A DNA stretch of 64,000 bases from Microbacterium radiodurans (lineage in GTDB: Bacteria; Actinomycetota; Actinomycetes; Actinomycetales; Microbacteriaceae), in the NCBI RefSeq assembly GCF_008710705.1, contig NZ_VYRZ01000004.1:1-64000 (forward strand), given 5' to 3'. A program made the position numbers and the translations under genes. Positions 37,101 to 45,183 of this stretch are shown piece after piece. The first letter of the stretch is position 1, and every line of letters begins with the position of its first letter. The notes beneath the pieces are model-generated. The model was not told the DNA's origin and did not search any database. It saw only the letters and a program-made list of their open reading frames with translations.

Positions 37101-39650
37101 CGAGGGGGCGGTGGGCTGCGCGAGGCCGACGGTGCCGGATTCGTTGCCCGGCAGGGTCAGCGAGCCGCTGCCGGCGACGGCGCCGTTCGGGCTGCGCGAC
37201 GCGCCGGTGTTGTACGCACCCGTGCTCGTCCCGAACATCGACGCGTCGGCGGCGGAGTCGGCGCTGTCGTCGAACCGCCAGTAGAGGGACGGGTCGCCGG
37301 CGAACACGGCCGCGCCGTACGCGTCGGCGGGCGCCGCGTTCACATCGAGGGTCCGACCGGAGGCGAGGTAATGGTCGGCGATACGGGTCGCGGGAAGCGC
37401 GCTGGAGTAGATGGCCGTTTCGTCGATGAGGCCGGCGAAGAAGTCGCTCGCAGGCCGGTCGGGCCACCCCGAGAGGTTGTCGCCGCCGACGCGCCAGACG
37501 CCGTAGTAGCCCTGCGCATTGGACGTGCCGTTCGTGCCGACGCGCAGCCCGTCGATCGAGAGGGTCATCCCCGACGGGCCCTGCGTGGCGACGATGTGGT
37601 GCCACTGTCCGTCGTTGAGCGCCTGCGGCGAGGTCAGCGTCGCCGCGTGGCCGACCCAGACGCCGAAGGTCACGCGTCCGTCGTTGCGCATATAGACGTG
37701 TCGGTCGTAGTTGCCGCTGAGGTTCGAGACACCCGAGCCGGTGCGCGGACGTCCGTTTCCGAAGCCGACGATCTTGCCGCCGGCGGTCGTCGTGGTGTTG
37801 ATCCAGGTCTCGACCGTGTAGGTGGAGGGGCCGGCGCGCAGCTGGTCCGTGATGGCGTAATCGTTCGCCCCGTCGAACTGGAGCGACCCGCCGCCACTCG
37901 GAACCGCCGAATCGGCGGACGTCGTCGCCCCGTCCATGAGCGCGGCCGGGACAGCGTCGGTGCGGGACTGCTGCGCCGCGGAATCCTGCACCCACGACCC
38001 GAGAGCCGCACCGGACCACAGGCTCTGCGGGCCGTCGGCTCGGACAGCGGCCGAGTAGTCCGACGTCGCCGCGCGGGCCGTTGCGGTCACAGCGCTCGAG
38101 CGCGCGGACGTATTGGTGCCGTCGCTGGCGGTCACGCGGTACGAATAGGTGGCGCCGGGCGAAACGGCGGTGTCGACGAATGTCACCTGGGGACGTTCCC
38201 ACCAGAGCGACCTGCCGGTGCCGGTCCAGATCGGCTCCGCCGCGTTGCCCCGGTAGACGCTATAGAGGAGGTGGCTGTCATCGGCGTCGACGACGGTCCG
38301 GAAGCGGACCTGCACCGTTCCGTCGGCCATGGCCTGCGCGCTCGCGACGGGCGTGGGCGGGTTGCCGGTGTCCTGCGGCCCGAACCGCGTCAGCCCCTGC
38401 TGAGCCCGACCGTTGATCGACGTGAAGTCGCCGCCGGACCACAGGTAGTTCTGGCCGGTCGTGCGGCCGGTCGCGACGACGAGGGCTCGCGGACCGATGC
38501 CCTCGCCGATGCCGTCATTGCCGAGAGGCAGCCAGCCGAGGATCTCGGTCGTCTGCGGGTTCTGCGCCATGAAGTATCGACGGATGCCGTCGTTGAAGGC
38601 GTTGATGCCGCTGCAGTCGTGCGCATGGCTGGCCGAGTACAGCGTGCCCTGGTACATGACGAGCGACTGCGTCGCGCCGAGGCACGTGTCGCGCCAGACC
38701 TGGTCCCCCGTGGACCACGAGAAGGCCGCCTTGCCGTCGAAGACCCCGCCGCCGGTGCCCTCGTTGCCGATGTAGAAGTTGCCGTCGCCGCCGTCGATGA
38801 TCGTCTTGGTCACCGATGTGTCGGGGATGAAGCCCTGCGGGTAGGTGCGCAGCACCTCGCCGCCGCTGCCGTCGAGGGGGCTCGCGCCGCTGACGATCGC
38901 GATGGAGTGCGAGTACTGGCCGTTGATGGAGAACATGTCGCCGCCGAGGACGACCTTGGCGCCGTCCGGCGAGACCGCGACGGCGCGCGCCTCGTTGACC
39001 TGCGGCGGCAGATCGGTGCGTCCGCGCACGGCGTTGGCGGTCCAGGGCAGGAGCGCACCGGAGTCGGCACGGAAAGCGGCGAAGGCCTGCCGCGGGTTGC
39101 CGCCGACGGTCTGGAACAGCCCGCCCGCGTACAGCGTCGAGCCGTGCAGCGCGAGGGCGGTCACGGTCGACGAGGGCAGCGGCGCCCGGAACGGCGTGAC
39201 GGTGCAGGCCTGCACGTCGAGCGCGGCGATGCGCGCGACATTGACGCCGCCGACGCTCGAGAAGTTGCCGGCGACGTAGACCCGTGAGCCGTCCGCGCTG
39301 GTGGTGATCGCGCGGATCGTGGGCGTGCCCCCGCTCAGCGTGACGGCGAACTGGCAGGCGTCGGGCTCGCCGGTCTCGGCATCGAGGATCACGAGGGCGT
39401 TGCGCGCCCGAGCCGCGTCGCTGCGCCCCGCGGGCGGGCGGATCTGCGAGAAGGTCCCGCCGGCGACGACCTTGCCCCCGGCGGCGCCGAGCGCGTAGAT
39501 GGTGCCGTTCGTCTGCCACGACGGCTGATCCTCCGCAGCGAAGGACACCCCCGGAGACAGCGCCGAGGCCGGCGCCGCGACGTTGACGATTCCGACCCCG
39601 ATGATCAATGCCAGGACGACAGCGGCCACGGCCGCAATGCGTGTACGCAC
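34137..39650 (-). CDS. Giant secreted multidomain protein (propeller, LamG, Fn3, DNRLRE)
   Basis: An 1837-residue exported protein. Domains in order: signal peptide (1-31), a repeat-containing beta-propeller-like region (35-430, with VVAGGTF, VYVAGNF, LYAGGLF, VLGGDMF repeats), an Fn3-like domain (about 435-525), two LamG/concanavalin domains (about 550-765 and 780-1000, each with GQWHH or GAWHQ and NYDRH/NYDKH motifs), three Fn3 repeats, a DNRLRE/CBM96 domain (about 1300-1450), two more Fn3 repeats and a second DNRLRE domain to the end. No sortase signal or anchor helix is present. A surface or matrix glycan-binding role is likely. GTG start with GGGGA upstream; leader about 110 bases. Confidence 0.85.
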   Translation of the reverse strand: MRTRIAAVAAVVLALIIGVGIVNVAAPASALSPGVSFAAEDQPSWQTNGTIYALGAAGGKVVAGGTFSQIRPPAGRSDAARARNALVILDAETGEPDACQFAVTLSGGTPTIRAITTSADGSRVYVAGNFSSVGGVNVARIAALDVQACTVTPFRAPLPSSTVTALALHGSTLYAGGLFQTVGGNPRQAFAAFRADSGALLPWTANAVRGRTDLPPQVNEARAVAVSPDGAKVVLGGDMFSINGQYSHSIAIVSGASPLDGSGGEVLRTYPQGFIPDTSVTKTIIDGGDGNFYIGNEGTGGGVFDGKAAFSWSTGDQVWRDTCLGATQSLVMYQGTLYSASHAHDCSGINAFNDGIRRYFMAQNPQTTEILGWLPLGNDGIGEGIGPRALVVATGRTTGQNYLWSGGDFTSINGRAQQGLTRFGPQDTGNPPTPVASAQAMADGTVQVRFRTVVDADDSHLLYSVYRGNAAEPIWTGTGRSLWWERPQVTFVDTAVSPGATYSYRVTASDGTNTSARSSAVTATARAATSDYSAAVRADGPQSLWSGAALGSWVQDSAAQQSRTDAVPAALMDGATTSADSAVPSGGGSLQFDGANDYAITDQLRAGPSTYTVETWINTTTTAGGKIVGFGNGRPRTGSGVSNLSGNYDRHVYMRNDGRVTFGVWVGHAATLTSPQALNDGQWHHIVATQGPSGMTLSIDGLRVGTNGTSNAQGYYGVWRVGGDNLSGWPDRPASDFFAGLIDETAIYSSALPATRIADHYLASGRTLDVNAAPADAYGAAVFAGDPSLYWRFDDSADSAADASMFGTSTGAYNTGASRSPNGAVAGSGSLTLPGNESGTVGLAQPTAPSSAFTGEVWFRTDTTDGGKIFGFENTLTGNGGNYDKHLYMTNDGKLVWGSWIGSAAIVQSPLSYNDGAWHQAVGVIDTSGRKLYVDGQLVASSNVPGAETGSGRWRVGGGNIGGWPGQPNSFYFRGDLDEFAIYSSTLDAATIARHFAIGVADTTPPSAPGAASASLQADGVHLSWAPATDNRSVASYTVYRGATADFAPGEDTRLGTTTTTSFVDSAQFSGSRYYRVVAVDAASNVGPATAAVAVERPDVTAPSAPTSPVAMLGADGIALSWTASSDDVGVTSYRVHRGATSDFAVTADNAVGTSATPSFSDPVGAPGTYFYRIVALDAAANASEASAAVSATIAAPDTAAPSAPGAPAATLSGSTARVSWTAATDDTGVTGYLVHRGSDAAFEPNGANRVAQVTGLGYDDTGLTPGVYHYKIRAVDAAGNIGAAASVSVTVESAAEPVTVRVPVADDAMLSQAAPTTNYGSLNQISSRAGASSVESLLSLPLPTAPAGTALTRATLSVRTSTDPTAGTLDATDFAVIPDTWNESTVTWSTRPTTSGTPLGRLGQAPATNTAYAVDLSATALQARLGSTATIRMTGAGADNLRLWSSEAATASYRPVLALEFTPLSASDTTAPTAPTGVQASASGATVGLGWTAATDDRGVVRYEIHRSATPGFAVSAATRVGESTATSATDGPLAPGTYLYRVVAFDAAGNAGPASTEAMVTIAAPDTTAPTVPGTPAIALSGTSTQVSWAPSSDASGAVTYDVYRGASAGFTADAASRIGSPTGTSFTDGPLAPGTYWYRVSARDSSGNSSAASAASSVTVAAPTQTATATVTVDADAAAYSSMPAQNYGTANQLVSRGDVGQQSFLRLTLPTLPPGATLVSAAFSVRTSTDPTAGSAGTHDLHLVTGAWEESTLTWANRPTATVGSTALGMLTGATATNTAYTAALAVDQLTPLLGQTVTLRLSTTSADNLRILSREATTPAQRPTLTLTYSVS

Positions 39651-39831
39651 GAGTGTTCCCCAATGTCTTGCACCCTCGCGGGCGCTCCCCCAAACGCGCG
39701 ACCCCCGTCACGCGGTGTTTCCCCAGTGCGGTCGGGGGCTGCCCCAGCAGCGGCCGACCTGCGTGCATCGTACACTGTGGCGCAGGGGACGCATAGACCG
39801 GATGCCGGTGGTCTGCGAATAGGGGAATCGT
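39651..39831. promoter_or_regulatory. Divergent promoter region with overlapping -10 boxes
   Basis: ATCGTACACT at 39767-39776 gives TACGAT on the minus strand and TACACT on the plus strand, so the two promoters would compete for polymerase. The leftward leader contains a hairpin with nested stems (39730-39759, minus-strand loop TGGG), then TTTGGGGG (39687-39694) and ATTGGGG (39658-39664); the rightward leader has AATAGGGGAAT just before the start codon. Confidence 0.4.
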
Positions 39832-40527
39832 ATGGAATACGCCGAGGCCTGGCGCCGGCTGCGCGACGCGCAGAAGGGCAAGCGGGGCGTGTCGCTGTAC
39901 TCGCGGTGGATCAACCGGCCGCTCGGACGTGCCTTCGCCGCTGCCGCGGCGACGTTCGGCATCGGCCCGAACGCCGTCACGGTCGTCTCAGCGCTCGTCA
40001 CGATCGCGGGCGTCGTGGTCGTCGCCGCAGCACCGATCACCGTCGTCGCCGGGGTGGCGGCCGCAGCACTATTCGTGCTCGGGTTCGCGCTCGATGCCGC
40101 GGACGGTCAGGTGGCCCGACTCACCGGGGCCTCGTCCCGCGCCGGCGAATGGCTCGACCACGTCGTGGACGCCGGCAAGATGGTCGCCGTGCACGCCGCG
40201 GTCCTCGTCGGGTTCGACGGTGCCGATCTGCACGGCGGGGTCTGGCTCCTCGCACCGCTCGCCTACTCCCTCGTGTCGGTCGTGCTCTTCGCCGGACTCA
40301 CGCTCCACTCGCTGCTGATGCCGCGCGATGCCGCTCCGGGGACGCCGTCCACCGCGCGCGCCGTGCTGCTGCTGCCGGCGGACTACGGCGTCCTCGCGGT
40401 GGCCTTCGTCCTGTGGGGCGCCCCGCAGCTGTTCATCGTCGTCTACGCCGCGCTGCTGCTGGCGACCACGGTCATCACCGCGCTGCTGTGCCGCAAGTGG
40501 TTCCGGACGCTCACGGCGGCCGGCTGA
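39832..40527 (+). CDS. CDP-alcohol phosphatidyltransferase family protein
   Basis: A 231-residue membrane enzyme with five to six helices. The family motif is complete: Asp88, Asp91-Gly92, Ala95-Arg96, Gly105, Asp109 and Asp113 in the spacing D-x2-DG-x2-AR-x8-G-x3-D-x3-D. It moves a phospho-alcohol from a CDP-linked donor to a second alcohol. The N-terminal extension of about 45 residues with YSRWINRP is typical of the polysaccharide-cluster version. With the TagD-like enzyme as possible donor maker it may decorate the polymer or a lipid. AGGGGA lies six bases before the ATG. Confidence 0.88.
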   Translation: MEYAEAWRRLRDAQKGKRGVSLYSRWINRPLGRAFAAAAATFGIGPNAVTVVSALVTIAGVVVVAAAPITVVAGVAAAALFVLGFALDAADGQVARLTGASSRAGEWLDHVVDAGKMVAVHAAVLVGFDGADLHGGVWLLAPLAYSLVSVVLFAGLTLHSLLMPRDAAPGTPSTARAVLLLPADYGVLAVAFVLWGAPQLFIVVYAALLLATTVITALLCRKWFRTLTAAG

Positions 40528-40531
40528 GGCG

Positions 40532-41296
40532 TCAGTCCAGCGCCGCCAGGACCGCGTCCGCGATCGCCTGGTGGCCCGCATCGTCCGGGTGCACGCCATC
40601 GGGCGCGACCAGCTCGGTATCGGAGCCGAGCGGCTGCCCGAGGTCGAGCCAGGTCGCACCGATGCCCTCGGCGCCGGCCCGGACGACGTCCGCGAGCGCA
40701 GCGACCTGCGGCGGCGGGTCCGTCGCATCCCACAGCACGTTCGTCACGTAGATCCGACTGTTCGGGTACGTCTCGCGCAGCAGAGCGAAGAACTGCGCGA
40801 CGCCCGTGTCGAGCGCATCGGCGCCGATGTCGTTCCGGCCGCCCGAGACCACGACGATGTCGGGGAGGAGCGCCGCGCCTTCACGGGCCATGGCCGCGAA
40901 ATCCGGGCAGTCCTCGCGGCCGCAGGCGTTCGGCGCCTTCTCGCCCGACACCTCGGCGACATAGCCGGTGCCCCCGCGCGCGTAGTTGCGCACGCGCCAT
41001 CCTTCTGCGGCGCCCACGACGCTCACCCAGCTGCGCGACGGGTTGCTCGCACCGGCTCCGGCCACATACGAGTCGCCGAGGAAAAGCACCACCGGAGAGG
41101 ATGCCGCGGCGACATCGGCCGCCGGGGCGGGGCGCAGTCCCATTCCGGCCCAGAGGAGCCCGGGGATGACCAGCAGCGTCGACACGACCGCCCACACCGG
41201 CATCCCACCCCATTCGCGCTGCCACCACCGACCGCCGGCCGGTCGGCGCACGCTCCACCAGCGCCCCGCCGGCACCCGCCCCGCGTCAGCGGTCAT
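40532..41296 (-). CDS. Membrane-anchored SGNH/GDSL hydrolase
   Basis: A 254-residue protein with one helix (about 33-53) placing the hydrolase domain outside the cell. FLGDSYVAGAGAS carries nucleophile Ser76; GGRND is block III; Asp233 and His236 complete the triad in DGVHPDDAGH. Such enzymes add or remove O-acetyl groups from surface glycans. It overlaps the upstream acyltransferase-like gene by four bases (ATGA), which fits a role in polymer acylation turnover. Confidence 0.88.
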   Translation of the reverse strand: MTADAGRVPAGRWWSVRRPAGGRWWQREWGGMPVWAVVSTLLVIPGLLWAGMGLRPAPAADVAAASSPVVLFLGDSYVAGAGASNPSRSWVSVVGAAEGWRVRNYARGGTGYVAEVSGEKAPNACGREDCPDFAAMAREGAALLPDIVVVSGGRNDIGADALDTGVAQFFALLRETYPNSRIYVTNVLWDATDPPPQVAALADVVRAGAEGIGATWLDLGQPLGSDTELVAPDGVHPDDAGHQAIADAVLAALD

Positions 41297-41997
41297 CGGG
41301 TATGCACGATCGTGTCGGTCGCGGGGATCCACAGGTCGTGCGTCGAGGTCTCCTCGCGCTCGAACCACGCGCCCGAGACGGGCCCGCGCAGCTTCGCCGG
41401 CACCCCCGCCCACAGGCCGGGCTCAGGCACACCGCGCGCGCGGATGAGAACGGATCCGGCGCCGAGGACGGACCGAGCCGGCAGCACGGCCCCGCCCAGG
41501 ACGAGCACGCGCGTGCTGACGAAAGAGCGCTCGCCGATCACAACGGGTAGAGCCGTCTGCGCGTTGCGTGCGAGGTCGACGCTGTGCGACATCACGCGGC
41601 TCTGGTGACCCGCGACGGAGGCGAACGGCCCCAGGGACACCGAGCCGGAGCAGTCGAGCTGGTGCCGGCTGGTGATCTTCGCGTGATCGCCGAGCACCAG
41701 GGCGCCGCCGGTCGGCAGATGCCGCACGAAGGACTCGTGCGAGGAGATGAGGTTCCACCGCCCGATCATCGCGTCACGCCCGAGGCGGATCTCCCGCATG
41801 TTCTTGACGACGTTCGCGAATCCGAACGAGGAGTGCGGGGCGAGCTCGAACGAACCGACCCGCCAGACGATGCTCGGGCGCGCCCGAGCAGTGGGATGGA
41901 CGCGGTGGCCGGCCCTTCGCAGCAATGCGTTCTTCGCCGCACCGGCGGGCAGGAGCCAGAGCACGAGCCTCACCACGTCGCGCACCTTGTCAGACAT
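41293..41997 (-). CDS. Left-handed beta-helix acyltransferase-like protein
   Basis: A 234-residue protein with hexapeptide-type repeats (RLGRDAMIGRW, LGDHAKITSR, LGPFASVAG, IGERSFVSTRVLVLGG, VLPARSVLGAGSVL) expected to form a trimeric left-handed beta-helix. It has the look of O-acetyltransferases of the LbetaH class, but the usual catalytic His in a H-x-hexapeptide context is not certain (SRHQLDCSG and AGHQSR are candidates). It begins with GGGAGGAG before the ATG and overlaps the flippase stop by eight bases. Confidence 0.8.
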   Translation of the reverse strand: MSDKVRDVVRLVLWLLPAGAAKNALLRRAGHRVHPTARARPSIVWRVGSFELAPHSSFGFANVVKNMREIRLGRDAMIGRWNLISSHESFVRHLPTGGALVLGDHAKITSRHQLDCSGSVSLGPFASVAGHQSRVMSHSVDLARNAQTALPVVIGERSFVSTRVLVLGGAVLPARSVLGAGSVLIRARGVPEPGLWAGVPAKLRGPVSGAWFEREETSTHDLWIPATDTIVHTR

Positions 41998-43264
41998 CGA
42001 TCTCCTCCCGGATGGTCACGGCATGGGTGGCTCGGATCGTCCGCGACGCGGCGACCGCCTCGACCGCGCCGCGTGTGACGAGACCGAGAACCACGGCGGT
42101 CAGAGCGCCGACGGCGCCCCACAGGGCCGCCCCGAGCGCGACGAGCGGCACGACGACGAAGGTGCTGACGACGGTCGCGTGCGCGCCGATGCGGAGGCGG
42201 CCGAGCGAGGGCAGAAGCGCTTTGGCGACGAGGGACTCGAAGAAGTTGACCGCGACGAACAACGCCATGAGCACGACGGCGAGAGGCATCACCGCGATCT
42301 CGCCCCCGCCGAGCCACCGGAGAGCCGGCCCGCCCGCGAGAACCACGACGAGACCGATCACGGATGCCGCCGCCGCCCCCACCGCGAGCGCGGTGCGAGC
42401 GCGCGCGGCGCTCTGAGCGACGTCGCGACGCGGCACCCATCCCTGGGCGACCGTGATCACCGGCTGCAGTGCCACGCTGACCTGCCGCTGGAGCTTGTCG
42501 ACGAGGGCGAACACGGGCTGAGCGGCGGGCGCGATGACCGTCACCACGACGAGCGGGAGCGCGATGTACACCGCGGAGCCGAGCGCCGAGCCCATGCCGT
42601 GCCGCTGCTCCGCGAGCACCCGCGACAGGCGGGCCGGCCGCGGAGCGAGATCGCGGTGCGGCCGCAGCCCGAGGAGGATCCAGACCGTCGAGCACACGAA
42701 GGCGGCGACGAGGCCTCCGAGCATGCCGGTCAGTCCAGCGGCGGCACCCGCTCCGCCCAGCATCAGGGCGATGCCGATCACGGTTCCGAGCACCCGCGGG
42801 ACCGTCTCCGCCACGAGGAGTGCATACGGCGACCCGGTTCCCACGAAGTACCAGTTCGCCGAGACCCCCGCTGTCGCCGCGGTGATGGCCCCCAGGACGG
42901 CGAGCCCCGGCGACTGCGGCGCGACGAGCGCGGCGAGCGCACCGCTCGTCGCGGCGATCGGAACGAAGAGCGCGGCACGAGCGCGGACCGACTCCACGTA
43001 CGCCGTCCGCCGGTGCGGACCGTCGGCCACCGCGATGCGCGCCGGACCCGACACCCCCCACCCGAAGCCGATCGCGGCGGCGGCGATGGCGCCCACCGCT
43101 TGACCGAGCGCGATAGCGCCCCACCCGCGGTCGCCCTCGGCGCCGACCATGACCGGGATCGCGGCGAGCGACGCGACCGCGAGAAGCGCGATCGACAGCG
43201 CGAAACCCGACATCCTGCCGAGTCCGCCGGTCAGACGGCGCAGCCGTCGTCCTGATTCGGACAT
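41990..43264 (-). CDS. Wzx-like oligosaccharide flippase
   Basis: A 424-residue polytopic membrane protein with about twelve hydrophobic segments, beginning MSGFALSIALLAVASLAAIP, in the MOP/MATE exporter superfamily. It would flip the undecaprenyl-linked repeat unit across the membrane. Wzx sequences diverge strongly, so the call rests on topology, the PVFALVDKLQRQVSVALQPV segment and location among polymer genes. The ATG abuts GGGGG, with another GGGGG eight bases further up. First gene of the leftward trio with the acyltransferase-like and SGNH genes. Confidence 0.82.
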   Translation of the reverse strand: MSESGRRLRRLTGGLGRMSGFALSIALLAVASLAAIPVMVGAEGDRGWGAIALGQAVGAIAAAAIGFGWGVSGPARIAVADGPHRRTAYVESVRARAALFVPIAATSGALAALVAPQSPGLAVLGAITAATAGVSANWYFVGTGSPYALLVAETVPRVLGTVIGIALMLGGAGAAAGLTGMLGGLVAAFVCSTVWILLGLRPHRDLAPRPARLSRVLAEQRHGMGSALGSAVYIALPLVVVTVIAPAAQPVFALVDKLQRQVSVALQPVITVAQGWVPRRDVAQSAARARTALAVGAAAASVIGLVVVLAGGPALRWLGGGEIAVMPLAVVLMALFVAVNFFESLVAKALLPSLGRLRIGAHATVVSTFVVVPLVALGAALWGAVGALTAVVLGLVTRGAVEAVAASRTIRATHAVTIREEIDV

Positions 43265-43369
43265 CCCCCAATACCCCCGATTCCGGGCGACGTCCCCACG
43301 CACGCCCGTACGGGAGGAACCGTACAGCATCCCGCGCATCCTGTCTCTAGCAGCCGATCGTCGCGTGCG

Positions 43370-43375
43370 TACAAT
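43370..43375 (+). promoter_or_regulatory. -10 box of the WcaF-like gene
   Basis: TACAAT ends eight bases before the ATG, giving a leaderless or nearly leaderless message. Confidence 0.55.
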
Positions 43376-43383
43376 GAGGCGCC

Positions 43384-43944
43384 ATGGGGGCACGGCGCAG
43401 GCTCGCGGGGTTCAGCGGGCGCGGATACGACAAGGGCCGCACCGTCGGCTGGCAGCTCGCGTGGCAATGCGCGTCGGCGGTGGCGGTCATGCCGTGGTTC
43501 GTGCCGGTTCGGATCCGCCTCGCGGTTCTCCGCGCATTCGGCGCGCAGATCGGCACGGGCGTCAACCTGCGGTCGGGAGTGCGGGTCCACTGGCCGTGGA
43601 AGCTGCGGATCGGCGACGACACGTGGATCGGCGAGCGGGTGTGGATCCTCAACCTCGAGCCCGTCGTGATCGGCAGCGACGTGTGCGTCTCGCAGGACGT
43701 CCTCCTGTGCACCGGCAGCCACGATCGTCGATCGCCGACGTTCGAGTTCGACAACGCCCCGATCTCGATCGGGGACGGCGCGTGGGTCGCCGCGCGCGCC
43801 ACCGTGCTCCGCGGCGTCCGCGTCGGTACGGACGCGCTGGTCGGCGCGACAGCGCTGGTCGTCCACGACGTGCCCGACGGCGCCACCGTCCTCGCCCCCG
43901 CCGCGGTGTCGCGCCCGGCTCCGACCGAGGCGTCGAGACGGTGA
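43384..43944 (+). CDS. WcaF-like hexapeptide acetyltransferase
   Basis: A 186-residue O-acetyltransferase of the colanic-acid WcaF group: FSGRGYDKGRTVGWQLAW at the start, GVRVHWPWKLRIGDDTWIGE, and CTGSHDRRSPTFEF, in which His (SHD) is the catalytic residue of the family. It acetylates a sugar of the repeat unit at the lipid-linked stage. It ends in a 4-base overlap (GTGA) with the next glycosyltransferase. Confidence 0.9.
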   Translation: MGARRRLAGFSGRGYDKGRTVGWQLAWQCASAVAVMPWFVPVRIRLAVLRAFGAQIGTGVNLRSGVRVHWPWKLRIGDDTWIGERVWILNLEPVVIGSDVCVSQDVLLCTGSHDRRSPTFEFDNAPISIGDGAWVAARATVLRGVRVGTDALVGATALVVHDVPDGATVLAPAAVSRPAPTEASRR

Positions 43945-45044
43945 GGATCCTCGGCGTCGTCACCCTGGTCAGCCCGCTCGGCGAGTACGGCGGGCCGGTC
44001 CGCGTCGCGGTCAATCAGCTGCAAGCGCTGGCCGCCCGCGGCCATCAGGTCGTCCTGGCCGGCGCGACCCGCGGCTTCGAGCGCGTGCCGCGCGAGATCG
44101 AGGGGATCGCGGCACGCCTCTACCCGGCGCGGACGCTCGTGCCCGGCGCCGGTTTCGCCGGGCTCACCTCGCCCGGCCTGCTGCGCTCGCTGTCGCGTCA
44201 CGTCGGCGAGTTCGACGTCGTCCACGTGCACGCCGCACGGGATCTCGTGACGCTCCCGGCCGCCCGCCTGGCGGCATCGCGCGGGGTGCCCACGGTGCTG
44301 CAGACCCACGGCATGATCGACGAGTCGCGGCATCCCTTCGCCGCCCCGCTCGATGCCGCGCTCACGCGGCCAGCCCTCGCCGCCGCCCGCGCGGTGTCGT
44401 ACCTGACCGAGCGCGAGCGCGGCTCGCTCGTCGCGGTCGGGCGCGGGCGCGCCCGACTGGTCGAACTCCACAACGGCGTCCCGCCGGCGCCCGCCGCCGA
44501 GCCCGCCGACCCGCTCGAGCTGCTCTTCCTCGCTCGTCTGGCGCCGCGGAAGCGGCCGACCGAGTTCGTCGCGGCGGCGGCCTCTCTCGCCGGGGAGTTC
44601 CCCGAGGCGCGGTTCACCCTCGTGGGCCCCGACGAGGGCGAAGGTGCGGCCGTCCGCGCGGCCATCGCGCGCTCGGGCGCGCCGGATCGCATCCGCTGGG
44701 AGGGCGCGCTGCCTCCCGAGCAGACCGGGGCGCGGATGCGGCGCGCCACCGGCTACGTCCTGCCGGCCATCGACGAGCCCTACCCGATGGCCGTTCTCGA
44801 GGCCATGTCGGCCGGTCTGCCGGTCGTCGTCACGGACAGCTGCGGACTGGCCGGCACGGTCGAGCGCACCGGGGCCGGGCTCGTCGTCGACGCCCGCAGC
44901 GACTCTCTCCGAGAGGCCATGCGCACACTCCTGGCCGATCCGCCGGCCGCACGCGACCGGGGCGCCGCCGGCCGGGCCGCGGTCCGACGCGACTTCACGA
45001 TGGATGCCGTCGCCGCGCAGCTCGAGGCGATCTACGCCGGCTGA
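43941..45044 (+). CDS. GT4 family glycosyltransferase
   Basis: A 367-residue GT-B enzyme: [20 protein letters not shown] at the N-terminus, [29 protein letters not shown], and in the donor domain [12 protein letters not shown] and the EX7E motif in [16 protein letters not shown]. It resembles colanic-acid/fucosyl-type transferases that follow wcaF, but the sugar is not known. GTG start overlaps the wcaF-like stop. It is separated from gmd by a strong promoter. Confidence 0.9.
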   Translation: MRILGVVTLVSPLGEYGGPVRVAVNQLQALAARGHQVVLAGATRGFERVPREIEGIAARLYPARTLVPGAGFAGLTSPGLLRSLSRHVGEFDVVHVHAARDLVTLPAARLAASRGVPTVLQTHGMIDESRHPFAAPLDAALTRPALAAARAVSYLTERERGSLVAVGRGRARLVELHNGVPPAPAAEPADPLELLFLARLAPRKRPTEFVAAAASLAGEFPEARFTLVGPDEGEGAAVRAAIARSGAPDRIRWEGALPPEQTGARMRRATGYVLPAIDEPYPMAVLEAMSAGLPVVVTDSCGLAGTVERTGAGLVVDARSDSLREAMRTLLADPPAARDRGAAGRAAVRRDFTMDAVAAQLEAIYAG

Positions 45045-45051
45045 GCGGGTG

Positions 45052-45081
45052 TTGCCGCTCCCACGGAAGCGGTCCTATACT
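45052..45081 (+). promoter_or_regulatory. gmd: gmd promoter
   Basis: TTGCCG and TATACT are 18 bases apart, among the best promoters in the window. It starts transcription near 45088, leaving an about 95-base leader. Confidence 0.65.
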
Positions 45082-45092
45082 CGCACCACCGT

Positions 45093-45133
45093 CGATTTGG
45101 GGATCGGCACGCGTGGGATGGTTCTGGGGATCC
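45093..45133 (+). promoter_or_regulatory. gmd leader hairpins with TTGGGG loops
   Basis: CGAT-TTGGGG-ATCG (45093-45106) is followed by GGAT/ATCC (45116-45133) whose loop ends in CTGGGG. They lie directly after the expected transcription start. Confidence 0.35.
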
Positions 45134-45183
45134 TTCCGGTGCGCGCGACGGGGCTGCCGCGCCGGGCACAAGGGGGAACGCTC

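Noticed and set aside
35130..39287. A 1385-codon frame antisense to the giant secreted protein
   Set aside because: Arginine/glycine-rich shadow composition and no motif; the sense frame has many recognisable domains.
45095..45133. MraZ-type TGGG direct repeats in the gmd leader
   Set aside because: TGGG units are spaced 16 and 11 bases apart instead of the regular 10-base period of MraZ sites.
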